Positions 34,138 to 42,653 of a stretch of 64,000 bases of DNA are shown here, one piece after another. Made by a program: the position numbers and the translations under genes. Each line of letters begins with the position of its first letter. The first letter of the stretch is position 1. The DNA comes from Mesorhizobium caraganae. Its GTDB lineage: Bacteria; Pseudomonadota; Alphaproteobacteria; Rhizobiales; Rhizobiaceae. Under the pieces are notes generated by a model. That model was not told where the DNA came from. It did not search any database and worked only from the letters and a program-made list of their open reading frames with translations. The stretch covers positions 48,240 through 112,239 of the forward strand of contig NZ_JAFCGY010000019.1 of assembly GCF_016836705.1 (NCBI RefSeq), written 5' to 3'.

Positions 34138-35649
34138 TTGTCCGCCCCTCTTATCGAAATGCGCGGCATCACCAAGAGCTTCGGCGCCGTCAAGGCGAAC
34201 GAGGCGGTCGATCTCAGCGTTGCACCCGGCGAAATCCTCGGGCTGCTGGGCGAAAACGGCGCCGGCAAGACGACGTTGATGAACGTGCTGTTCGGCGCCT
34301 ATGCGCCGGATGCCGGCGAAATACTCATCCAGGGCGAGCCGGTGCGGATCACCAGTTCGGCCGATGCACTGGCCGCCGGCATCGGCATGGTGCATCAGCA
34401 TTTTCATCTGGCGCCGCGGCTGACGGTTCTGGAAAACCTGCTCATCGGCATATCAGGCAAATCCGGCCGCATCGATCGCACCGGTGGGCTTGCCCGGTTG
34501 TCCGACATCAGCCGCCAGCATGGATTGACGCTCGACCCCGATTTGCCGGTGTCGGCGTTGTCGGTCGGCGAACAGCAGCGGCTCGAAATCGTCAAGGCGC
34601 TGTTTCGCGGTGCTAAGCTCTTGATCCTCGACGAACCGACGGCGGTGCTGGCTCCGAGCGAGGTCGACGGGTTGTTTTCGGCATTGCGTTCGATGGCGGC
34701 GCAAGGCCTGGGCATCATCTTCATCTCGCACAAGCTGAACGAAGTGCGGGCGCTCACCCATCGCTGCACCGTGCTGCGGCATGGCCGCGTCGCCGGCCGC
34801 GTTGACGATCCCGCAAACACGACGTCGTCTGAGATGGCACAGCTGATGTGCGGCCACGAAATCGTGCCGCCGGCAAGGGGGCCGTCGACGCCGGGCGCGG
34901 AAGTGCTGACGCTTGACGGCATTTCCACCTCACGGCACGCGGGCACGCCGCTGCGCGACATATCGCTGTCGGTGCGAGCCGGCGCAATCCTCGGCATTGC
35001 CGGCGTCTCCGGCAATGGCCAGCGGGCGCTGGCCGAAGTGATTTCCGGCACACGGGTGCCTGATGCCGGCGAGATGACGATAGCCGGCAAAGCAGTGACG
35101 CGGTTTTCGCCGCGCGAGGTGCAGGCGCTCGGCCTCGGCCGCATCCCGGAAGACCGCATGACGACCGGGCTGGTGACCAATCTGCCGCTCGCCGATTCCA
35201 TGGTGCTGCCGCGCATCGGCACAGCGGCGTTCAGCAGCAAGGGCCTGCTCAAGCCGGATGCGATCCGCGCCTTCGCGGAAGAACAGATCAAGGCCTATGA
35301 TATCAGGTGCCCCGGGCCGATGACCCGCGCCGGCGCGCTGTCGGGCGGCAATCTGCAGAAAGCGCTGCTGGCGCGCGAGTTGGCCTTCGACCCCAAGGTT
35401 CTGATCGTCTCGCAGCCGACGCGCGGCCTCGATATCGGTGCTGCGCGTTTCATCCACGAAAAGTTCCTCGACATGCGCGCCAAGGGCTGCGGCATCGTCG
35501 TCATCGGCGAGGATCTGGAAGAGTTGCTGGTGCTCTGCGACCGCATCGCGGTGATGTATGAGGGCCGCATCGCCGGGACGCTCGACAGCGCTGACGCCAC
35601 GATCGCACGGCTCGGACTGCTGATGACCGGGGCGGAGGGGAGGGCTTGA
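34138..35649 (+). CDS. ABC transporter ATP-binding protein of the BMP system (two ABC domains)
   Basis: 503 residues. First domain: LGLLGENGAGKTTLMNVLFG, signature LSVGEQQRLEIVKAL, Walker B LLILDEPTAVL. Second domain: degenerate Walker A (GIAGVSGNGQRALAEV), LSGGNLQKALLARELA and VSQPTRGLDIG, the YufO/NupO pattern of nucleoside importers. The start is taken as TTG at 34138, supported by AGGAG at 34128-34132; ATG at 34159 is an alternative. A longer frame would traverse the repeat element and is rejected. Confidence 0.9.
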   Translation: MSAPLIEMRGITKSFGAVKANEAVDLSVAPGEILGLLGENGAGKTTLMNVLFGAYAPDAGEILIQGEPVRITSSADALAAGIGMVHQHFHLAPRLTVLENLLIGISGKSGRIDRTGGLARLSDISRQHGLTLDPDLPVSALSVGEQQRLEIVKALFRGAKLLILDEPTAVLAPSEVDGLFSALRSMAAQGLGIIFISHKLNEVRALTHRCTVLRHGRVAGRVDDPANTTSSEMAQLMCGHEIVPPARGPSTPGAEVLTLDGISTSRHAGTPLRDISLSVRAGAILGIAGVSGNGQRALAEVISGTRVPDAGEMTIAGKAVTRFSPREVQALGLGRIPEDRMTTGLVTNLPLADSMVLPRIGTAAFSSKGLLKPDAIRAFAEEQIKAYDIRCPGPMTRAGALSGGNLQKALLARELAFDPKVLIVSQPTRGLDIGAARFIHEKFLDMRAKGCGIVVIGEDLEELLVLCDRIAVMYEGRIAGTLDSADATIARLGLLMTGAEGRA

Positions 35650-35712
35650 ACAATGCTGTTGGCTGACTTCCTCGGATATTGCCCACAACATAGTGCTTTG
35701 GCCGTCAGCGCT

Positions 35713-35883
35713 GCCCCTCACCTGCCTGCCGGCATCCTCTCCCCGTATAGAGACGGGGAGAGGGGCGCTCTCATCACGGCTTTCGCCAATCGCCGGCGTT
35801 GCAGGAAAAGTGCCGAGGCCGCAAACAGCCCCCTTCTCCCCGTCCCTATACGGGGAGAAGGTGCCGGCAGGCGGATGAGGGGC
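35713..35883. repeat. Palindromic repeat with about 54-base terminal inverted repeats
   Basis: Left arm 35713-35766 (GCCCCTCACCTGCCTGCCGG onward) and right arm 35828-35883 are imperfect reverse complements across roughly 54 bases. Each contains its own short stem around a CTCCCCGTATAG-type core with CGGGGAGA. About 60 unrelated bases lie between the arms. The same core is familiar as a dispersed Rhizobiales intergenic repeat. Non-coding spacer between the ATPase and first permease genes. Confidence 0.82.
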
Positions 35884-35942
35884 GGCGCCAACACCGGATA
35901 CATCGGTGGGACAGCTGCGCTGAGGGTGGAGGGCCGTAGCTG

Positions 35943-36998
35943 ATGTTCCGCTTGGAGGCCCGCACCTCGACCCCTGCCTGGTTCAACCTGGCGCTGCCGA
36001 TCATCGCCATCGGCGCCACGCTTGTGATCTGCAGCGGCCTGATCGCTCTGGCTGGTGCCGGTGTGCTCGAGGCCTATGGCGTGATGCTGTCGGCCTCGTT
36101 CGGCGACAGCTACGCCATCACCGAAACGCTGGTGCGCGCAGCACCCATGATCTTCACCGGGCTGGCGGTCGCGGTGGCCTTCCGGGCCAAATTCTGGAAC
36201 ATCGGCGCGGAAGGCCAATTGCTGGCCGGCGCCGTGGCCAGCTGCTTCGTCGGCGCCATCCCGATGCCGGGGGCGCTCGCAATCCTATTGATGGCGCTGG
36301 CGGGCGCTGCTGCCGGTGCCGCTGTCGCGCTGGTGCCAGCGACCCTGCGAGTGAAATTCAAGGTCGATGACGTCGTCAGTTCGCTGCTGCTCAACTCGGT
36401 CATCTACTACGCGCTGATGGCGCTGATCGAGGGACCGTGGAAGGACTCCTTCAGCGGCTATCCGATCTCGCCGCCGATCGAGGATTCGGCGAATTTCCCG
36501 GTGCTGCTCGAAGGCACCAGGCTGCACCTCGGCGTCATTGCTGCGCTGATCACGGCACCCCTGATCGGGTTCCTGATCGTGCGCACCACGCTCGGCTTCC
36601 GCATCCGGGTCACAGGCGAAAGCCCGGAGGCCGCCCGCTATGGCGGCATCAATGTCGAGCGCGTGTTGCTCTCGACGGCGCTGCTGTCGGGCGCGCTGGC
36701 CGGGCTCGCCGGCGTCGGCGAGGTCGGCGGCGTGCATTTCCAGGTGATGAGCGACATCTCACCGGGCTACGGCTATTCCGGCATCGTCGTCGCCATGCTG
36801 GCCAGGCTCAATCCGCTCGGCGTCGTGCCGGCGGCGATCTTCCTCGCCGCCGTGATGACCGGGGCCGAGGCGATGTCGCGCGCCACCGGCGTTCCGGCCT
36901 TCCTCAGCGACGTCATCCAGGGAACGGCGCTGCTTGCCATGTTGGTGGCGCTGCTCTTCACGGCCTACCGTATCCGCCGTGTGGGGGCACCCGCATGA
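35943..36998 (+). CDS. BMP-system ABC permease (YufP/NupP-like)
   Basis: 351 residues, about nine hydrophobic spans. AVAFRAKFWNIGAEGQLLAGA, VKFKVDDVVSSLLLNSVIYY and ITGESPEAARYGGI-like segment (VTGESPEAARYGGINVERV) mark the nucleoside-type BPD_transp_2 permease. GGAGG lies about ten bases before the ATG, just after the repeat element. Stop overlaps the next permease (ATGA). Confidence 0.9.
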   Translation: MFRLEARTSTPAWFNLALPIIAIGATLVICSGLIALAGAGVLEAYGVMLSASFGDSYAITETLVRAAPMIFTGLAVAVAFRAKFWNIGAEGQLLAGAVASCFVGAIPMPGALAILLMALAGAAAGAAVALVPATLRVKFKVDDVVSSLLLNSVIYYALMALIEGPWKDSFSGYPISPPIEDSANFPVLLEGTRLHLGVIAALITAPLIGFLIVRTTLGFRIRVTGESPEAARYGGINVERVLLSTALLSGALAGLAGVGEVGGVHFQVMSDISPGYGYSGIVVAMLARLNPLGVVPAAIFLAAVMTGAEAMSRATGVPAFLSDVIQGTALLAMLVALLFTAYRIRRVGAPA

Positions 36999-37939
36999 GC
37001 GCGGTGTTCGAACAGATTTTTCAGGTCGGATTCCTCGCTGCCATCATCCGTATCGCCACGCCCCTGGCTTTCGCGACGCTCGGCGAAATGTTTTCCGAGC
37101 GCGCCGGCGTGCTCAATCTTGGCATCGAAGGCATCATGCTCTTGTCGGCGATGACCGGCTTCACCGCCGCCAGCCTCAGCGGCAACCTGTGGCTCGGCGT
37201 GCTGGCGGCTGTATTGACCGGCATGCTGATGGGGGCGCTGCATGCGCTGTTCACAGTGGCGCTCGGCCTCAGCCAGCATGTCTGCGGCATCGGCGTGACC
37301 TTGTTCTCGTCGGGTCTTGCCTATTTCCTCTACCGGCTGATCTTCGGCCAGCAATCGGTGCCGCCGAGCATCAAGGGTTTTCAGACCCTGCCGATCCCGA
37401 TCCTCTCCGACATTCCCGTTCTGGGCCCGGCGGTGTTCAACCAGTTTGCGCTGGTCTACATGGCGATCATCGCCATCCCGCTCGCCGCCTTCATACTCTA
37501 CCGCACGCCCTGGGGCCTGTCTGTGCGCATGGTCGGGGAAAACCCGCGCGCTGCCGATTCCGCCGGGGTCAGCGTCATTGCCACGCGCTTCCAGGCGGTC
37601 ATCCTCGGCGGCGCGCTGATGGGGCTCGCCGGTGCCTTCCTCACCATGGCCCAGTTCAACGCCTTCACCTTCGGCGTCGTCTCCGGACGTGGCTGGGTGG
37701 CGATCGCGCTGGTCGTGTTCGGCCGCTGGGACCCGTGGCGCTCGGCGGGCGCGGCGCTACTGTTCGCCTTCGTCGATGCCTTGCAACTGCGCATGCAGGC
37801 GAGCGGGCTCGGGCATATCCCTTACGAAGCGTTCCTGATGCTGCCGTTCATCTTCACCATCGTGGCGATGGCCGTGATGTCGCGCAATGCGGTGGCGCCG
37901 TCAGCGCTGCTGAAGCCGTTTCGACGGGAAGAGCGGTAG
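36995..37939 (+). CDS. BMP-system ABC permease (YufQ/NupQ-like)
   Basis: 314 residues, about eight hydrophobic spans. ATLGEMFSERAGVLNLGIEG, VCGIGVTLFSSGLAYFLYR and VRMVGENPRAADSAGV are diagnostic of the second nucleoside-type permease. Partner of the upstream permease, overlapping it by 4 bases; completes the BMP importer. Confidence 0.91.
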   Translation: MSAVFEQIFQVGFLAAIIRIATPLAFATLGEMFSERAGVLNLGIEGIMLLSAMTGFTAASLSGNLWLGVLAAVLTGMLMGALHALFTVALGLSQHVCGIGVTLFSSGLAYFLYRLIFGQQSVPPSIKGFQTLPIPILSDIPVLGPAVFNQFALVYMAIIAIPLAAFILYRTPWGLSVRMVGENPRAADSAGVSVIATRFQAVILGGALMGLAGAFLTMAQFNAFTFGVVSGRGWVAIALVVFGRWDPWRSAGAALLFAFVDALQLRMQASGLGHIPYEAFLMLPFIFTIVAMAVMSRNAVAPSALLKPFRREER

Positions 37940-37943
37940 GCGG

Positions 37944-37998
37944 GCTTGGCATCCTTTCCTCTCCACCCGATCGACGGGGGAGAGGAAGGGCGCCAAGC
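37944..37998. terminator. Long imperfect hairpin between convergent genes
   Basis: GCTTGGC...CCTTTCCTCTCC pairs with GGAGAGGAAGG...GCCAAGC around a loop containing CGATCG. It starts 5 bases after the permease stop and about 38 bases before the opposing SDR stop, so it probably ends both transcripts; it may also be another repeat-family copy. Confidence 0.55.
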
Positions 37999-38035
37999 TT
38001 GTCCCTGGGACGAAGAAGCTGGACCTTGGGACGCC

Positions 38036-38803
38036 TCACATCGCGGTAAAGCCGTTGTCGACGAACAGATGCGTACCGTTGACGAAGCTGGATTCGTCGC
38101 TGGCCAGATACAGCGCGGCCTTTGCGACCTCTTCCGGCTCACCGATGCGACCCTGCTGCGCGGCAAGCGCTGCGTCTGAAACATCTACGCCGAGCTTGCC
38201 GAGATCGGCAACCTCGCGCAGGCCGTGCGGGGTGCGGATGAAGCCGGGACAGACGGCGTTGCAACGGATGTTGCGGTCGCGGAACTCGACCGCAATCGCC
38301 CGCGCGAACATGTGGCAAGCGCCTTTTGTGGTGTCGTAGAGCACCTCCATCGGTGTGGCCGCCACCGCCGAGATCGACGAGGTGCAGACGATCGAGCCGC
38401 CACCGGCCGCGATCATGCCGGGCAGCACGGCGCGGGTCATCAGGAACATGGAGCGGACATTGACGGCATGCAGCCAGTCCCACTCCTGCACCGTCGTTTC
38501 CAGGAACGGTTTTATCACGATGGTGCCGGCATGGTTGAACAGCACGGTGGCCGGGCCGAGCTTGACCGTCGCCGCTTTCACCGCCGCCTCGACTTGCGCT
38601 TCATCAGAGACATCGGCGACGAAATGCTCGGCGACATGCCCCCGCGCCCGGATCGCCGCCGCGGTTGCGGCCGCCGCCTCGCCGTTGCGGTCGATGATCG
38701 CCACTTTGGCGCCTTCGGCCGCGAACAATTCCGACGCCGCTCCGCCCATTCCCGTTGCGCCTCCCGAGATGATGGCGACCTTGCCAGCCAGTCTTGCACC
38801 CAT
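38036..38803 (-). CDS. Short-chain dehydrogenase/reductase (SDR)
   Basis: 255 residues, classical SDR. Cofactor loop ISGGATGMGGAASELF, FNHAGTIV, the catalytic serine in CTSSISAVAA and Y-x3-K in YDTTKGACH are visible, ending LASDESSFVNGTHLFVDNGF. Acidic IIDRN after beta-2 suggests NAD preference. Substrate unknown. ATG at 38803 (MGARLAGK) gives the usual N-terminus; the longer frame has no site. Confidence 0.9.
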   Translation of the reverse strand: MGARLAGKVAIISGGATGMGGAASELFAAEGAKVAIIDRNGEAAAATAAAIRARGHVAEHFVADVSDEAQVEAAVKAATVKLGPATVLFNHAGTIVIKPFLETTVQEWDWLHAVNVRSMFLMTRAVLPGMIAAGGGSIVCTSSISAVAATPMEVLYDTTKGACHMFARAIAVEFRDRNIRCNAVCPGFIRTPHGLREVADLGKLGVDVSDAALAAQQGRIGEPEEVAKAALYLASDESSFVNGTHLFVDNGFTAM

Positions 38804-39037
38804 GTTTTGTTCCCCATCCCCTGATTGAAATCGTCCGCTTTTACGCGGGAAGGGCGATGCTATCCTCGAAGTGAAGGCCGGCCAAGCTGGTTGGTCGCTT
38901 GCCGCGAATCGCGGCCTCCCAGCAATCTCAGACCAATTCACATGGAAATTTGAGAAAATTGTTCTGCGGGTAGTCAAAAAATAGCAATCGACAAAGTCTA
39001 CTGATTTTATAGATTAATGGCCAAGACGGAGGTCGAT

Positions 39038-39193
39038 ATGTCCTATATCCAGAACGCCGAGACGGACCGCAGCAGTCAGAGGCCGGCCAATGCCCAGGCT
39101 TTCCGCCCCGCCTATGCAGGCGCCTTCGCCTATCTCGTCTTTGCCCTTGCGTTCGCGTTCACCGGGGCAGTTGTGCTCGGCCTGATTCCCTGA
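39038..39193 (+). CDS. Small single-span membrane protein
   Basis: 51-residue open frame too short for most gene finders. GGAGG at 39028-39032 is ideally placed before the ATG at 39038. The N-terminal 25 residues are polar (MSYIQNAETDRSS), the C-terminal half is one hydrophobic helix (FAYLVFALAFAFTGAVVLGL) ending IP. An in-frame ATG at 39017 would add seven residues. I do not recognise a family; function unknown. It is divergent from the SDR gene. Confidence 0.62.
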   Translation: MSYIQNAETDRSSQRPANAQAFRPAYAGAFAYLVFALAFAFTGAVVLGLIP

Positions 39194-39234
39194 CCCGTTC
39201 AGGCCGAAAGGGTGGTGACCCAAAGCAATTCCAG

Positions 39235-39311
39235 GAAAAGTGTGAAGCGGTTTTCCCTCCGGAATTGCGAGAAACAAAGAGATAGAGCGGTTCGCCGTGG
39301 CGAAACGCTCT
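39235..39311. repeat. REP-like palindromic repeat
   Basis: Two hairpins: GCAATTCC...GGAATTGC (39235-39268), and AGAGCGGTTCGCC-GT-GGCGAAACGCTCT (39284-39311, 12 of 13 paired). The CAAAGAGATAGAGCG linker is a familiar feature of dispersed Rhizobiales repeats. Lies between the small membrane protein and the LLM oxidoreductase. Confidence 0.7.
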
Positions 39312-39451
39312 AGCGCCTTCAGGTAACCGGAGTTGATGAACCGAACGCGGATGCGCTTTGGCGCGGACCGCTTTGTATTTTGCATGTCGCTGCCCCAAAC
39401 CCGGAGGCCACGTTTGAGCGGCATGCATCCAACGTGATGGAGGAGATGGCG

Positions 39452-40408
39452 ATGCCGATCGAGTTCACGCATGTTCCCGGTAAAACACAGGCCGCCGACG
39501 CCGGTTCGGCCGTGCCTTTCTTCTATGATTTCGTCGAGACGGCGACAAAGCTGTCGCTGATCGAGGATTCTGGCTTCCAGAAGATCGTCGTCGATGATCA
39601 AGCCGGGCTGTTGACCAATATGGACATTGCAGCCCAGGCGCTCGACCGCACCTCGTCGCTGGAAGTGGTGCTGACGCATTGGGCCGGCGTGGTCGCGCCC
39701 GCGGTTGCGGCCAGGCAACTGGCGGCGCTCGACGCCAGGAGCGGCGGCAGGCTGTCGGTGAGGATGCTGAGCGAGCCGCTGGATGACGACGATGCCGAAA
39801 CGCGCCCGGTCGGCCACACCGTGGTCTGGCAGCGCATCGATGAATATCTGGTGCTGTTGAAGCGGCTGTGGTCGAACGACAAGCCCTTCGACCATGAAGG
39901 CGCCTTCTACAGCATCAAGGGCGGCTATGTGCCGCGCAAAGGGCCGCATGGCGCCGACATCACCGTCCGCATGGGTGGCCAATCGGGCACCGCGCTCCGG
40001 GTCGCCGGACGGCATGCCAACGTCCTTGAGCTGGCGGCTGGTTCGCTGGACGAGATCCGCCAGCTAATGGAGCGGGCACGCGCCGCCGCCGCCGAACATG
40101 GCCGCGCCGGCAAACTGCGTTTTGCGCTTCCAGTCCGCATTCGTGCCGAAGGCGGAGTCTCCGGTGCCCACAAGGCAGTCGAGCTTTCGGGACCGCCAGC
40201 GCACATCGCTTTGTCGCTGCTGCCCTACGCGGCGCTGGGCATCAGTGAATTCATGATCGTTGGGGTCGACAGGCCGCGCGAGATCGCCAGCGTCGGCCGT
40301 GAGACGATAGCGCTCCTGCGTAATTCGCTGGCGCGCCGCGAGGCCGAGGCGCCGCAGCCTGGGGCGTTTGTAGCGCGGGCTGGGGCGGAGGTTCGCGCCG
40401 CAGGGTAA
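39452..40408 (+). CDS. LLM-class flavin-dependent oxidoreductase
   Basis: 318 residues, luciferase-like TIM barrel. THWAGVVAPAVAARQLAALD followed by RSGGRLSVRMLSEP and the WQRIDEYLVLLKRLWS segment are typical of the SsuD/LLM F420/FMN family. ATG at 39452 has GGAGGAG six bases upstream; two earlier in-frame starts lack spacing. Substrate unknown; its convergent neighbour is an isochorismatase-fold hydrolase. Confidence 0.84.
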   Translation: MPIEFTHVPGKTQAADAGSAVPFFYDFVETATKLSLIEDSGFQKIVVDDQAGLLTNMDIAAQALDRTSSLEVVLTHWAGVVAPAVAARQLAALDARSGGRLSVRMLSEPLDDDDAETRPVGHTVVWQRIDEYLVLLKRLWSNDKPFDHEGAFYSIKGGYVPRKGPHGADITVRMGGQSGTALRVAGRHANVLELAAGSLDEIRQLMERARAAAAEHGRAGKLRFALPVRIRAEGGVSGAHKAVELSGPPAHIALSLLPYAALGISEFMIVGVDRPREIASVGRETIALLRNSLARREAEAPQPGAFVARAGAEVRAAG

Positions 40409-40452
40409 GTTCCGCCGGCGCTTGTTGAAAGCACGGAAGTAGCGATCCTTCA

Positions 40453-40608
40453 CACCCCCCTCTGTCCTGCCGGACATCTCCCCCGCAAGGGCGGAGATTG
40501 GCTGTTTTGAGGCGTCGCGCGCCTTTCAATGTCGAAGATTTGCGAAAGCGGCTGAGCGCCTGATCTCTCTCCTTGCGGGGGAGATGGCCGGCAGGCCAGA
40601 GGGGGGTG
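40453..40608. repeat. Palindromic repeat with about 46-base inverted arms
   Basis: Left arm (from 40453, CACCCCCCTCTG, through CTGCCGG and CATCTCCCCCGCAAGG) and right arm (ending 40608) are near-perfect reverse complements over about 46 bases, separated by about 64 bases. It belongs to the same general class as the elements at 33883 and 35713, but with a different core. It lies between convergent genes. Confidence 0.82.
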
Positions 40609-40630
40609 CTGTCCCTCCAGCCTTGGTAAT

Positions 40631-41305
40631 CTAGCTCGTCTTCCCACCCAACCGCGCCAGCGCCGCCAGCACAGCGCCCGATTCCGCCAGTGCGCCGAAA
40701 ACCCCATCCTCCATCGTCACCATATGTAGCGCCGCCTCATGCGCGTACTGGTCACCGCTGGCGCAGGCGTCGGCTATGGTCAGGCACTGGAAATTACGGT
40801 CGCAGGCCTCGCGCAGCGTGGTGTGGACGCAGACATCGGTTGTGCAGCCGGAAAACATCAGATGCGTGATGCCCCGCGCGCGCAGCACAAGCTCAAGGTC
40901 AGTATAGGTGAAGGCGCTGTTGCAGGTCTTGTCGACGATGATGTCGTGCGGCGCGACCTCGATGTCGGCGACGATCTGAAAGCCGGGGCCGGAGCGCAGC
41001 AGCACGTCGGTGGCTTCGAGGCCCGCCCGCTTGCGGCGCCATTTCTCGTAAGGCGTCATGTCGGCCATGTCGCCGCGATAGCCTTGCCTGGTGTGGATGA
41101 TGGTGAGGCCGGCCGACCGTGCGGCCGCGATCAATCGGTTGACCGTCGGCAGGATGGCGCGCAGCGGCGCAGGGTCATACCCTTTCCTGGCGAAATAGCC
41201 CGATGGCGAGAGAAAATCCTCCTGCAGGTCGATGACCAGCAGCGCGGTATTTTGCGGCACCAGCTGGCCGTCATAGGGGAAATCGAACGGTGTCGCCTTG
41301 ATCAT
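40631..41305 (-). CDS. Isochorismatase-family cysteine hydrolase
   Basis: 224 residues. Catalytic triad elements are visible: Asp in LLVIDLQEDFLS, Lys in VDKTCNSAF and Cys in FSGCTTDVCVHTTLREA with the conserved cis-peptide context. FDFPYDGQLVPQNTALLVID at the N-terminus resembles biuret and ureidoacrylate amidohydrolases more than true isochorismatases. Expected to cleave a small amide or ureide; substrate unproven. Confidence 0.86.
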   Translation of the reverse strand: MIKATPFDFPYDGQLVPQNTALLVIDLQEDFLSPSGYFARKGYDPAPLRAILPTVNRLIAAARSAGLTIIHTRQGYRGDMADMTPYEKWRRKRAGLEATDVLLRSGPGFQIVADIEVAPHDIIVDKTCNSAFTYTDLELVLRARGITHLMFSGCTTDVCVHTTLREACDRNFQCLTIADACASGDQYAHEAALHMVTMEDGVFGALAESGAVLAALARLGGKTS

Positions 41306-41645
41306 CGGCTGCTTGCCTCAATTGCTGCCCGGCATCGTGGCCCAGCAACGCCGCCGCCGTCCATCCCTCAGTGCGACGCGGCAAGGTGGACCGACACAAA
41401 GACGATGCGCCGGTATCGCGCCAAAGACCGTTGGCCAAAAAGCCATCTTGTTTGTTGACTAGTAAACTCATGTTTTATAGTCAAGCGGGAGCACGGCCGC
41501 CTGAATTGGTTTCCAGCGGCTGTGCCGCGTTTGAGAGAAAGCCAGAATCCGTGGCTGGTATTTTCGGCGTCGAGATGGGGGTGTTTGCGCATCCCGTCAC
41601 CGGCCAACCCATCGGTTACGTGCAATGACGAAGCGAGGACGAAGC
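41306..41645. other. Intergenic region upstream of exbB
   Basis: 340 bases between the divergent hydrolase and exbB. It carries the candidate promoter/iron box described separately. A short open frame (41371-41628) crosses it, but it has no ribosome site, overlaps the promoter and shows no recognisable protein, so I treat the region as non-coding. Confidence 0.5.
41455..41481 (+). promoter_or_regulatory. Candidate promoter with RirA-type iron box upstream of exbB
   Basis: TGACTAGTAAACTCA (41456-41470) fits TGA-N9-TCA, the iron-responsive operator bound by RirA in rhizobia. It overlaps TTGACT (41455-41460), a possible -35, with TATAGT at 41476-41481 as a rather close -10. Binding there would repress exbB-exbD-tonB when iron is sufficient. 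Assignment is by pattern only. Confidence 0.5.
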
Positions 41646-42647
41646 ATGTCCAGAAATGGTTTGTTGGCGGCGCTGGCTGCGGTCATGCTGTCGGCCGGCA
41701 GCGCTGCTGCGCAAGAGCAGCCGAGCACGCAACCGGCCCCGCAGCCCAGGGTTACGACGGAACCAGCAGCAACCGCCCAGCCTGCGCCAGTCTCGCCGCC
41801 AGCGGCGGTGGAAAAGGCGGCACCGACTGCGCTTGCCGCGCAGACGTTACCAGCCGCCGGACAAGTCGCGCCGGCTGCGCCAGCGCCGGCCAGCCAGCCC
41901 GGCGCAACCGCGCAGCCTGATCCTTCGGCGATTTCGCTGACCCTGCCGCACGACCTGTCGCCCTGGGGCATGTTCATGGCCGCCGACGTCATCGTCAAGG
42001 CGGTGATGATTGGGCTTGCCTTCGCCTCCCTCGTCACCTGGACGGTCTGGCTGGCCAAGTCGCTGGAAATCCTGTTCGGCAAGCTCAGCGCCCGGCGCGC
42101 CGCGCGCGCCATCGGCAATGCCGCCACCTTGCTGCAGGCCAGTCGTGCGCTGGGCAACAGCGGCGGCCCCGGCGCGCTCCTGGTGCAGGCAGCCGAGCAA
42201 GAGGCAGCGCTTTCGGCCAGCGCGCTCGACCACGTCACCGGCGACGGGTTGAAGGAACGCGTCACATCACGCCTGTCGCGCATCGAGGCGGCGGCGGCGC
42301 GGCGCATGTCGCGCGGCACCGGCGTGCTGGCGACGATCGGCTCGACGGCGCCCTTTGTCGGCCTGTTCGGCACCGTCTGGGGCATCATGAATGCCTTCAT
42401 CGGCATATCGCAGGCGCAGACCACCAACCTCGCCGTCGTCGCGCCCGGCATCGCCGAGGCGCTGCTGGCCACCGCGATGGGCCTGGTCGCGGCCATTCCC
42501 GCTGTTGTCATCTACAACGTCTTTGCGCGCTCCATATCCGGCTACCGGCAGATCCTTGCCGATGCGTCGGCCGGCGTCGAACGGCTGGTCAGCCGCGATC
42601 TGGATTTCCGCACGGTGCCGCAAGTGCCTGCGCTGGCGGCGGAGTGA
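41646..42647 (+). CDS. exbB: TonB-system energizer ExbB
   Basis: 333 residues. A signal peptide (LLAALAAVMLSAGSAAAQ) and an unusually long Pro/Ala/Gln-rich periplasmic stretch (about 24-100) precede the MotA/TolQ/ExbB channel domain with three transmembrane spans (near 112-135, 215-240 and 260-285). MSRGTGVLATIGSTAPFVGLFGTVWGIMNAF is the family signature region (given here as MSRGTG and GLFGTVWGIM). ATG at 41646 has GAGGA upstream. Forms the proton channel with ExbD. Confidence 0.93.
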   Translation: MSRNGLLAALAAVMLSAGSAAAQEQPSTQPAPQPRVTTEPAATAQPAPVSPPAAVEKAAPTALAAQTLPAAGQVAPAAPAPASQPGATAQPDPSAISLTLPHDLSPWGMFMAADVIVKAVMIGLAFASLVTWTVWLAKSLEILFGKLSARRAARAIGNAATLLQASRALGNSGGPGALLVQAAEQEAALSASALDHVTGDGLKERVTSRLSRIEAAAARRMSRGTGVLATIGSTAPFVGLFGTVWGIMNAFIGISQAQTTNLAVVAPGIAEALLATAMGLVAAIPAVVIYNVFARSISGYRQILADASAGVERLVSRDLDFRTVPQVPALAAE

Positions 42648-42653
42648 TGGGCC

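Noticed and set aside
39452..41305. LLM oxidoreductase plus isochorismatase-fold hydrolase as a RutA-RutB pyrimidine pathway beside a nucleoside-type importer
   Set aside because: The two genes are convergent rather than co-directional, no RutC/D/F is present, and the LLM protein is shorter than RutA. The idea is attractive but unsupported.
41371..41628. 85-residue open frame upstream of exbB
   Set aside because: Overlaps the promoter/iron box, lacks a ribosome site and shows no domain or coding bias.
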